From the NCBI GenBank assembly GCA_938017765.1, contig CALIJH010000180.1, forward strand, positions 1 through 5,359: 5,359 bases of DNA, given 5' to 3'. The stretch comes from an uncultured Leptotrichia sp. (GTDB taxonomy: Bacteria > Fusobacteriota > Fusobacteriia > Fusobacteriales > Leptotrichiaceae). The position numbers and the translations under genes are program-made. Position 1 is the first letter of the stretch. Every line of letters starts with the position of its first letter. A model generated the notes under the pieces. It was not told where the DNA came from. It saw only the letters and a program-made list of their open reading frames with translations, and did no database searches. Of this stretch, positions 1-5,304 are shown piece by piece.

Positions 1-68
1 TTTGAAATATATTTAAAAAAATCAAAAATATAGTCTTTATTTATTTTTTCTTTGCATTTTTCTTGCAA
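1..68 (-). CDS. Possible partial ORF running off the left edge (doubtful)
   Basis: On the minus strand a frame is open for 22 codons from a TTG at 68-66 to the window edge. It would begin MQEKCKEKINKDY and continue with an aromatic, Lys-rich stretch. The TTG has AGGA six bases upstream, which is an acceptable ribosome binding site. The same frame stays open for about 15 further codons upstream but has no ATG there. I recognise no family. In DNA this A+T-rich, an open run of this length can easily arise by chance, so this is only a candidate 5' end of a gene lying to the left, downstream of the thioredoxin-like gene. Confidence 0.2.
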   Translation of the reverse strand, partial: MQEKCKEKINKDYIFDFFKYIS

Positions 69-203
69 ATTTATTCCTGCAAAGGTATCAAAACATATAA
101 AATATATAAAGTTTATAATTTAGTATTTTTTTACTTTATAATCTTATACTTTATGAAATAGCTTCATATTTTTTTATTTTTAAGTTTTTTAGATTAAACT
201 TTT

Positions 204-677
204 TTATAAGGAAATTAAATAATCAATAAGTTCCTTTTCGATTTCTTTATTATATTTACCAATCCTGAAGTTATATTTTATCTCATCGTAGTTTTCAGGA
301 TTTTCTTTCATTTCTTTTTGAACGATATTAGGAAATTCCAGTAAAAATACAGATAATTTGTCTTCTTTCTGAGAAACAAGAGTAGGAATTTTAACGGTAT
401 CAGTCAATTTTTTTAATAAATCTTCATGTCCTTCTCTTGGCAGATAGTCTATTTTTATATTACTGTTCAAGTCGGAAAATTTTTTTATGAAAGGGACAAT
501 TGCACGACAGTCGGGACAATAAACCTGTGCGAAACATAATATTTTTATTTCTTTATTTATGGATTTTACAGTTTTTTCAGTTTCAGCTGAAAGCTCTATT
601 TTATCAATAATTTTTAACTGTTTTTGAGAATATTCTCCATTATCCGAAAAATTTAAATAATCTTGAAATGTACCCAT
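204..677 (-). CDS. Thioredoxin-fold protein with CPDC active site
   Basis: This is a 157-residue cytosolic protein with no signal peptide or membrane segment. Numbered from the chosen ATG, a thioredoxin-type beta strand (IKILCFAQVY) leads straight into a CPDC redox motif at residues 54-57, at the start of a helix. The cis-proline motif KIPTLV has its Pro at about 98. This order of strand, CxxC helix and cis-Pro is the thioredoxin fold. The CPDC form and extra length (about 30 N-terminal and 25 C-terminal residues beyond a 109-residue thioredoxin) suggest the Thioredoxin_9-like group of 'thioredoxin family proteins' rather than classical TrxA. It probably reduces or exchanges disulphides; its substrate is unknown. 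The frame extends three codons upstream to a GTG at 686, but that GTG lies inside the Shine-Dalgarno sequence AGAGGTGA, so the ATG at 677 is preferred. No thioredoxin reductase is nearby. It stands alone, with its own promoter. Confidence 0.85.
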   Translation of the reverse strand: MGTFQDYLNFSDNGEYSQKQLKIIDKIELSAETEKTVKSINKEIKILCFAQVYCPDCRAIVPFIKKFSDLNSNIKIDYLPREGHEDLLKKLTDTVKIPTLVSQKEDKLSVFLLEFPNIVQKEMKENPENYDEIKYNFRIGKYNKEIEKELIDYLISL

Positions 678-682
678 TTTTA

Positions 683-690
683 TCACCTCT
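683..690 (-). promoter_or_regulatory. Ribosome binding site deciding the start of the thioredoxin-like gene
   Basis: The minus strand reads AGAGGTGA here, one mismatch from the ideal AGGAGGTGA, placed correctly for the ATG at 677. A GTG at 686-684 in the same frame is part of this site and so is unlikely to be the initiation codon. Confidence 0.7.
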
Positions 691-700
691 GAATAATTTT

Positions 701-728
701 ATTATACATATTATAAACTAAAAAACAA
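701..728 (-). promoter_or_regulatory. Likely sigma-70-type promoter of the thioredoxin-like gene
   Basis: On the minus strand TTGTTT (728-723) is followed after 16 bases by a perfect TATAAT (706-701). The predicted transcription start near 694 gives a leader of roughly 17 bases before the ATG at 677, just enough to hold the ribosome binding site. The surrounding DNA is almost pure A+T, which raises the chance of a false match. Confidence 0.5.
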
Positions 729-786
729 AAAAAATAAAGATTTTTAAATAATTTGTTATGATCCATAATCATATGAAACTGTCTAA

Positions 787-873
787 ATGGAAAAAGAAAA
801 AATTGAAAAGTTACAAGCTGGCAAGTTCGAATTATATGAAGATACTATAAATGTAGGAAAAATCAATATATAA
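787..873 (+). pseudogene. 28-codon open frame, possible gene remnant
   Basis: The frame runs from ATG at 787 to TAA at 871-873 and encodes a peptide starting MEKEKIEKLQAGKFELYED and ending VGKINI. The codons look protein-like, with alternating charged and hydrophobic residues. The pattern 'GKFELYED...VGKI' resembles the first two beta strands of small GNAT-type acetyltransferases ('G.F.lyed...vg.i'), but this is a weak resemblance from memory. There is no Shine-Dalgarno sequence before the ATG, an in-frame TAA lies immediately upstream (784-786), and no further coding sequence follows. It therefore looks more like the leftover 5' piece of a decayed gene than a working small gene. Chance is also possible. 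Confidence 0.22.
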
Positions 874-882
874 TAAATTATT

Positions 883-914
883 TTGTTTATTTTTATATTA
901 AAATATGATAGAAT
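883..914 (+). promoter_or_regulatory. Candidate promoter of the HAD-receiver-HAD operon
   Basis: The stretch contains TTGTTT (883-888), TATGAT (904-909) and an overlapping extended -10-like TGATAGAAT (906-914). No single pair has ideal spacing: TTGTTT to TATGAT is 15 bases, and TTTATT (886-891) to TAGAAT (909-914) is 17. Either start would give a leader of no more than about 16 bases, with the Shine-Dalgarno sequence at its very beginning. It is the only plausible promoter directly ahead of the operon. Confidence 0.35.
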
Positions 915-920
915 GACCGA

Positions 921-926
921 AGGAGG
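921..926 (+). promoter_or_regulatory. Strong ribosome binding site of the first HAD gene
   Basis: AGGAGG lies five bases before the ATG at 932. It is the only full consensus site among the three genes of the operon and fixes the start of the first one. Confidence 0.85.
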
Positions 927-931
927 AAAAA

Positions 932-1735
932 ATGTATAAAGCGGTAATAAGTGATTTAGACGGGACATTATTAGATGAAAACCATTTAATAAATGATTTC
1001 ACAATAGATATCGTAAGAAAGGTTACTGAAAAAGGGATTAAATTTTATATTGCTACAGGCAGAAGTTATTTTGGAGCTAAGGAAATAATAGATAAAATTA
1101 ATCTTAAAATACCTCTGATTACTTCTAACGGAGCAAGAATAATGGATAGCGATGGTAATGAAATTTATATAAATAACATCGAAAGAAAATATCTTGAAGA
1201 AATTTATAAAATTGATTATAAATCTGTCGGAAGTGATATAATATTAAACGGATATTCAGGAAGTAACTGGTATATAGTCGAAAATATACTCGATTACTAT
1301 AAGAAACAGCGACCGGACAGAATATTTCTGCCTGAAGTAATAAGCGAAGAAAATTTCAGACAAAAAGAATATACAAAACTTTTTTTTCTGGGAGAACATG
1401 AGAAACTCCTGAAACTTGAAAAATTATTGAAAGAAGTAACTAATGAAGAAGTAAACATAGTTTTTGTTTCTGAAGGAAGCCTCGAGATATTTGATAAAAA
1501 TTCGGATAAAGCAGTTGCTGCAAAATATCTGCTTGAAAGGGACGGAATAAAGTTAAGTGAAACGGTAGCTTTTGGAGACGGCTATAATGACTATGAATTA
1601 TTAAAAGAAGCGGGTAAAGGTTATCTTATGGGAAATTCTCTATACAGACTATTAGAAAGTTTGCCTGATTATGAAGTCATTGACAGTAATGAAAATAATG
1701 GAGAAGCTAAAAAATTAATAGAACTATTTTTATAA
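932..1735 (+). CDS. Cof-type HAD-IIB family phosphatase (copy 1)
   Basis: This 267-residue soluble protein is the usual length for Cof/YidA-like HAD hydrolases. These use an aspartyl-phosphate intermediate and Mg2+ to dephosphorylate sugar phosphates and similar small metabolites. All four HAD motifs are visible. Motif I is DLDGTLL, with nucleophile Asp8 and acid/base Asp10. Motif II is IATGR (Thr42), motif III is Lys193 in NSDKAVAAKYL, and motif IV is GDGYND (Asp216, Asp220). A C2-type cap of about 100 residues lies between motifs II and III and would set substrate choice, which cannot be read from the sequence. The protein starts at the ATG five bases after AGGAGG. It is first in a three-gene operon, 30 bases ahead of the receiver gene, and is clearly paralogous to the third gene. 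In the ungapped first 68 residues I count 46 identities by hand. The HAD-IIB assignment is firm; the substrate is unknown. Confidence 0.92.
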   Translation: MYKAVISDLDGTLLDENHLINDFTIDIVRKVTEKGIKFYIATGRSYFGAKEIIDKINLKIPLITSNGARIMDSDGNEIYINNIERKYLEEIYKIDYKSVGSDIILNGYSGSNWYIVENILDYYKKQRPDRIFLPEVISEENFRQKEYTKLFFLGEHEKLLKLEKLLKEVTNEEVNIVFVSEGSLEIFDKNSDKAVAAKYLLERDGIKLSETVAFGDGYNDYELLKEAGKGYLMGNSLYRLLESLPDYEVIDSNENNGEAKKLIELFL

Positions 1736-1765
1736 AAAAACTTAGAAACGGGAGATAATAATATT

Positions 1766-2125
1766 ATGAAAACGGCATTAGTAGTAGACGACACTTCATA
1801 TATAAGGGAAGATATAAAGGAAATTTTGACGGATCAGGGATATGAAGTATACGAAGCGACAGACGGGCTGGAAGCATTTGAAATGTATAAAAAAGTAAAA
1901 CCTACAATTGTTACAATGGATATAAATATGCCAAGAGTACACGGACTGAAAGCAACACAACTGATAACGGATTATGACCCTGAAGCAAAAATAATGTTAT
2001 GCAGTACAATGATAACTTTTCAGAATTATATGAAAATGGGAAAAGAAGCGGGAGCAAAGGGTTTTTTATCAAAACCTTTTACAGATGAGGAATTTATGAA
2101 TGAATTATCAAAATTATTTTTATAA
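1766..2125 (+). CDS. Stand-alone CheY-like receiver domain (response regulator)
   Basis: The 119-residue protein is a single phosphoacceptor domain with no DNA-binding or enzymatic output. The acidic pocket is Asp8-Asp9, the phosphorylation site is Asp52 in TMDINMP, the conserved Ser/Thr is Ser80 or Thr81 (CST), the switch aromatic is Phe100, and Lys103 lies in SKPF. All catalytic and switch positions are present, so it should be phosphorylatable and should change shape. The Ser/Thr-to-Lys loop appears one residue longer than in B. subtilis CheY if Ser80 is the equivalent residue. Such lone receivers act on a partner protein, either in chemotaxis (CheY) or as relays (Spo0F-like). No kinase, CheA or flagellar gene is visible here. 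It lies 30 bases after the first HAD gene and 27 before the second, so it is almost certainly co-transcribed with both. GGGAG at 1750-1754 is a weakish ribosome binding site, about 11 bases from the ATG. The partner is unknown. Confidence 0.93.
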   Translation: MKTALVVDDTSYIREDIKEILTDQGYEVYEATDGLEAFEMYKKVKPTIVTMDINMPRVHGLKATQLITDYDPEAKIMLCSTMITFQNYMKMGKEAGAKGFLSKPFTDEEFMNELSKLFL

Positions 2126-2152
2126 AAATTAAAATATGGAATAGGAGTATAG

Positions 2153-2968
2153 ATGTATAAAGCTGTAGTAACAGATCTGGACGGGACGTTATTGGACGGG
2201 AATCACAGATTAACGGAATTTACAAAAAAAATAGTAAATAAAGTGATAGAAAAAGGAATAAAATTTTATATTGCCACAGGTCGAAATTACGGTCTGGCAG
2301 AAATGATAAAAGATGACTTAGGAATAGAAATACCTCTTATTACGTCAAACGGAGCTGCTGTATATGATAAAAAAGGAAATATTATATATGAAAACGGATT
2401 GGCTAAAAAAGAGATAGAAATAATTCTGAATATTGATTATAAATCTTTTGGCAGTAATATCCATTTGAATATATTTTCAGGAAAAGACTGGATAATAACA
2501 AAAGGAACTTTGGAAGAAGCGATTGAAAGAGACGGGGAAAATTTTCCCCTTGAGCCTGTAGAAGTTGACGAAAGCGAGCTTGGAAACCGCGAGATACTGA
2601 AATTTTTCTATATAGGGAAACACGAACATTTAGTTAATCTGGAAAAAGAAATTTTAAAAATAACTGACAATAATGTAAGTATTGCATTTGTTTCGGATGA
2701 ATGTATGGAAGTTTTCTCGAAAACTGCAAATAAAGCCAATGCTGCAAAATATCTTCTTAAAAAGGAAGGAATAGATGTAAAAGAAGCCGTGAGTTTTGGT
2801 GACGGAGAAAATGATTATGAGCTTCTAACTACTATGGGAAAAGGCTATGTAATGGGAAATGCCATAGACAGATTGAAAAAAATAATACCGTCCAATTTAG
2901 AGATAATAGGGGAAAATACTGAAAATGCCGAAGCTAAAAAACTGAAAGAATTATTTTTGGATAAATAA
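2153..2968 (+). CDS. Cof-type HAD-IIB family phosphatase (copy 2)
   Basis: This 271-residue protein is a paralogue of the product of 932-1735, sharing the opening MYKAV, the segment EKGIKFYIATGR, IPLITSNGA and IDYKS at matching positions. HAD motifs are complete: DLDGTLL (Asp8, Asp10), IATGR (Thr42), Lys194 in TANKANAAKYL, and GDGEND (Asp217, Asp221). The cap region (about residues 85-185) has diverged more than the core, as expected if the two copies act on different phosphorylated substrates. It is the last gene of the operon. Its ribosome binding site AGGAG (2143-2147) lies five bases before the ATG. The tail ELFLDK extends two residues past the ELFL ending of copy 1. The family is certain. 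The specific reaction (sugar phosphate, FMN or pyridoxal phosphate phosphatase) cannot be told. Confidence 0.92.
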   Translation: MYKAVVTDLDGTLLDGNHRLTEFTKKIVNKVIEKGIKFYIATGRNYGLAEMIKDDLGIEIPLITSNGAAVYDKKGNIIYENGLAKKEIEIILNIDYKSFGSNIHLNIFSGKDWIITKGTLEEAIERDGENFPLEPVEVDESELGNREILKFFYIGKHEHLVNLEKEILKITDNNVSIAFVSDECMEVFSKTANKANAAKYLLKKEGIDVKEAVSFGDGENDYELLTTMGKGYVMGNAIDRLKKIIPSNLEIIGENTENAEAKKLKELFLDK

Positions 2969-3066
2969 CTGAAAAAATAATGATATAAAAAATGACATAA
3001 GGATATAAATTAATGACGTAAAATAGAAATAACTGAATTAACAAAAAATTTTAACAATAAAATCAA

Positions 3067-3167
3067 TATAAAAATACATTTATGAGATTTTTCAAAATTT
3101 TACAATTTAAAGCGGAAAGTTGCTTATTAAGTAGAATTTTGTCAAATAAATAAATGTATTTTTTATA
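3067..3167. repeat. About 100-bp imperfect palindrome between convergent genes; probable two-way terminator or MITE-like relic
   Basis: The two halves fold back on each other. TACATTTAT (3075-3083) pairs with ATAAATGTA (3150-3158). CAAAATTTTAC (3093-3103) pairs with GTAGAATTTTG (3131-3141), with one T-G position. AAGC (3110-3113) pairs with GCTT (3122-3125) around an eight-base loop. The outer ends TATAAAAA and TTTTTTATA also match, apart from one extra base. Short unpaired segments separate the blocks. The T6 run at 3159-3164 follows the stem on the plus strand, and a T5 run ends it on the minus strand. It could thus stop transcription both from the HAD operon, which ends at 2968, and from sppA, which ends at 3228. 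The length is well beyond a typical intrinsic terminator. Confidence 0.6.
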
Positions 3168-3227
3168 TTAGTTTTCTATTTTATATTATTTTTTACTATT
3201 TTCTCATTTCTTATATCGTTTATATCA

Positions 3228-5015
3228 TCAGTTTTCCAATTTATATGGCATATAATACATAGGTTTATTTCCATTTTTTTCTATTAGTTTGTAATCATCC
3301 ATAATTTTTGAACTTCCCGGTAATTTTGCCTCTATCTGAGATGACAGACTGAATTTTTCAAAAATATACGAAGAAAGTAATCTCAATGTTTCTTTGAAAT
3401 CTTTTTTGTAATATATATTTTTTACAGTATAATTTTCACCCAATTTTAAATCCTGAGCAAGAATTTTTACAGTTTCATCAAGAGTGGCAATGCCGTCTAC
3501 CAAATTAATCCCTTTTGCTTCATCTCCCAGCCAGATTTTACCTTGAGCATAGTTTTCAAGAGTAGCATCAGGCATTTTTCTGTTAGCGGAAACCCTTGAT
3601 TTAAATTCTTTATATGTTTCTCCCATTGACTCCGTAATTTTAGCTCTTGCTTCGTTTGATAAAGGAATAAAAGGGTCGTAATTGTCGGCATATTTTCCTT
3701 TTGTAATCGAATTTGAAGTAACTCCATATTTATTTTGAGCGTTGTAGAATTTAGGTATCATTGAAACAACACCTATTGAACCTGTTATAGTGTTTTTATT
3801 TGCAAATACTTTTTCTCCCGCCATAGAAATGTAGTATCCTCCCGATGCAGCAACTTCGGACATAGAAACGTATACAGGAACTTCCAGTTTGGAAAACATC
3901 TGATATATCATTTCCGAGGCGAGAGCTGACCCTCCCGGAGAGTTGACTCTCAGGACTACACCTTTCAGATTTTTAATTTTGGCTAATTCTTTTAATTTAT
4001 CGGACATATTGTCAGGAGATATAAAAACGGTACCTTCAGAACCTTCGTAGTATACAATAGGTCCTTCGGCATATATTACAGCTATTGTATTGGTATCTTC
4101 ATTCATATTTTCTATTCTCTTACCATTGTCTGAATAATAATCATAAATATCTATTATATTATCGGCATTTAAACCGAGTCTTGCAAGTAAATCATTATAA
4201 TATTCAAGTTTATCAATCAGATTTTTATCTCTGGCATTAAAAGGAGTGAGGTCTATGTCATTACCATTTAATATATCGTTATTTAAAGCATTTTTATCAA
4301 TTTTACGAGTTTTTGAAACATTGTCAAGAAAACTGTTGTATCTGTTTTCAAGGATACGTGTAAGTTCGTCTTTTAAACCTTGGGAAATCTTGTCGCTTGT
4401 ATAATTTTCTCCATAAGATTTGAAGTTTCCTATACGTACAACTTCCATATCTACTCCTAAATTAGTGAGTAATTTTTTATAATATAAATCTGAATAATGA
4501 TAACCTGTCAGGGAAACCGAAGCAGACGCCGACGGAACCATTATTATCTCATTAGCAACGGAAGCTAAAGGAAAATTTCTGTTGTCGATATATGCTCCGA
4601 AAGCATAGACTTTTTTGTTTTTTGCTTTGATTTCTTCAAATTTTTTAGAAATTTCTTCAATTTTTACTGAAGAAAGTTCTGTCTGGTCCAAATTTATAAT
4701 AACTCCTTTTATATTATCATTATTTTTTATATCTTCCAGACTGTTTAGAACGTCCATATAGGAAATATTGTATTTTTGAGCTTCTCCGAACAAAGAAGTA
4801 TCTACTTTGTCTTCTGATATTGAAGAAACATTGAATAAGACATAGTTATAGTTTTTAGGAACATTTTCATCTTTAGTTTTTGAAACAATATAACCTATTA
4901 GAGAAGTTAAAAGAATAAAAAGTATAAGAAATAACAATCCAAGTTTTAAAAAAAATGAATATATCTCTTTAATTGTAAATAGAAAAAATCTTTTTATAAA
5001 ATCAAAAAATTTCAT
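3228..5015 (-). CDS. sppA: Signal peptide peptidase SppA, 67K type
   Basis: This is a 595-residue membrane-anchored serine protease that digests signal peptides left in the membrane after secretion. A Lys/Phe-rich N-terminus precedes one hydrophobic membrane segment at about residues 23-46; the rest should lie outside the cytoplasmic membrane. Two tandem S49/crotonase-like domains follow. The N-terminal one (about 55-290) carries the general base Lys199 in RIGNFKSYGENY. The C-terminal one (about 310-525) carries RVNSPGGS (356-363), the nucleophile Ser391 in EVAASGGYYIS, and TGSIG (411-415). These correspond to Lys209 and Ser409 of E. coli SppA, and the length fits the long 67K form rather than the roughly 300-residue short form. 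AAGGAGGT lies six bases before the ATG at 5015, and a near-consensus promoter precedes it. The gene is single and convergent with the HAD operon. About 65 residues after the second domain are not conserved as far as I can tell and end in NKPMYYMPYKLEN. Confidence 0.95.
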   Translation of the reverse strand: MKFFDFIKRFFLFTIKEIYSFFLKLGLLFLILFILLTSLIGYIVSKTKDENVPKNYNYVLFNVSSISEDKVDTSLFGEAQKYNISYMDVLNSLEDIKNNDNIKGVIINLDQTELSSVKIEEISKKFEEIKAKNKKVYAFGAYIDNRNFPLASVANEIIMVPSASASVSLTGYHYSDLYYKKLLTNLGVDMEVVRIGNFKSYGENYTSDKISQGLKDELTRILENRYNSFLDNVSKTRKIDKNALNNDILNGNDIDLTPFNARDKNLIDKLEYYNDLLARLGLNADNIIDIYDYYSDNGKRIENMNEDTNTIAVIYAEGPIVYYEGSEGTVFISPDNMSDKLKELAKIKNLKGVVLRVNSPGGSALASEMIYQMFSKLEVPVYVSMSEVAASGGYYISMAGEKVFANKNTITGSIGVVSMIPKFYNAQNKYGVTSNSITKGKYADNYDPFIPLSNEARAKITESMGETYKEFKSRVSANRKMPDATLENYAQGKIWLGDEAKGINLVDGIATLDETVKILAQDLKLGENYTVKNIYYKKDFKETLRLLSSYIFEKFSLSSQIEAKLPGSSKIMDDYKLIEKNGNKPMYYMPYKLEN

Positions 5016-5020
5016 TAGCT

Positions 5021-5028
5021 ACCTCCTT
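5021..5028 (-). promoter_or_regulatory. Consensus ribosome binding site of sppA
   Basis: The minus strand reads AAGGAGGT, ending five bases before the ATG at 5015, so the core AGGAGG is six bases from it. This fixes the sppA start. Confidence 0.9.
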
Positions 5029-5041
5029 AAATATATGTGAG

Positions 5042-5070
5042 ATTATATCATTTAAAATTATAAATATCAA
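5042..5070 (-). promoter_or_regulatory. Near-consensus promoter of sppA with extended -10
   Basis: On the minus strand TTGATA (5070-5065) is followed by exactly 17 bases and then TATAAT (5047-5042). The last three spacer bases are TGA, making an extended -10 (TGn-TATAAT). Five of six -35 bases and all six -10 bases match the sigma-70/SigA consensus. Predicted transcription starts near 5035, giving a leader of about 20 bases. No operator-like repeat overlaps it, so steady expression is the simplest reading. Confidence 0.8.
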
Positions 5071-5144
5071 TGTTTAAAAATAATTTGCTGAAAATAAGGG
5101 GGGTAAAAAATATTACAAAAAATAAAAAAAATTGAAAAAAAGTA

Positions 5145-5173
5145 TTGACTTAATCTATTATTTATGATAATAT
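5145..5173 (+). promoter_or_regulatory. Promoter of the tRNA cluster
   Basis: TTGACT (5145-5150) is followed by 17 bases and TAATAT (5168-5173), with TGA just before it as an extended -10. The overlapping GATAAT (5166-5171) is an alternative with a 15-base spacer. Transcription would start near 5180, giving a precursor leader of about 30 bases before tRNA-Glu. It points away from the sppA promoter, so the 5071-5144 stretch separates two divergent units. Confidence 0.65.
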
Positions 5174-5209
5174 CTTTTTTGTCTGTAAGAGGAGTATAAA
5201 ATCAGGTAT

Positions 5210-5284
5210 GCGCCCTTCGTCTAGTGGTCAGGACATCGGGTTTTCATCCCGGCAACAGGAGTTCGATCCTCCTAGGGCGTACCA
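5210..5284 (+). tRNA. tRNA-Glu (anticodon UUC), CCA encoded
   Basis: This is a complete 75-base cloverleaf. Acceptor GCGCCCT (5210-5216) pairs with AGGGCGT (5274-5280), with G1-U72 as a wobble pair. The D arm follows U8-C9. Anticodon stem TCGGG/CCCGG encloses loop TTTTCAT, with anticodon TTC at 5243-5245. T arm AGGAG/CTCCT encloses TTCGATC. Discriminator A is followed by CCA at 5282-5284. The D-arm sequence CGTCTAG and the AACAGG before the T loop match bacterial tRNA-Glu. UUC reads both GAA and GAG. It is the first gene of a tRNA cluster, with a 20-base spacer before tRNA-Val. Confidence 0.97.
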
Positions 5285-5304
5285 CTCAAAAAACAGATTT
5301 TTAC

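Noticed and set aside
50..84. CTTTGCA ... TGCAAAG inverted repeat near the left edge
   Set aside because: The 7-bp arms have a 21-base loop, no T run follows in either direction, and the repeat overlaps the doubtful frame at 1-68. There is no basis for a regulatory or terminator call.
152..180. Hairpin TATGAA/TTCATA followed by a T run, as a plus-strand terminator
   Set aside because: The 6-bp stem has one G-C pair only, and no plus-strand gene is seen before it. In DNA this A+T-rich such structures are expected by chance. It might still end a gene lying left of the window.
182..207. AAGTTT/AAACTT hairpin with T run after the thioredoxin-like gene
   Set aside because: The T run follows the stem on the plus strand, the wrong direction for the minus-strand gene, and the stem is nearly all A-T.
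678..686. GTG start for the thioredoxin-like gene at 686
   Set aside because: The GTG is inside the AGAGGTGA ribosome binding site of the ATG at 677 and has no site of its own upstream.
783..968. 61-codon minus-strand frame across the operon's promoter region
   Set aside because: It overlaps the strong ribosome binding site and start of the first HAD gene on the other strand, has no ribosome binding site of its own, and its Ile/Phe/Ser-rich translation is typical of A+T-rich antisense.
2963..3037. Direct repeat AAATAACTGAA at 2963-2973 and 3027-3037
   Set aside because: Two copies of an 11-mer in low-complexity A+T-rich DNA, without further flanking similarity, are too weak to call an element or attachment site.
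3497..3727. 76-codon minus-strand frame inside sppA
   Set aside because: It lies wholly within the conserved second protease domain of sppA in a shifted frame. The translation is an out-of-frame shadow with no recognisable motif.
5098..5103. Run of six G in the A+T-rich spacer between the sppA and tRNA promoters
   Set aside because: It stands out locally and could slip, but it lies outside both predicted promoters and any coding frame, so a phase-variation role has no support.
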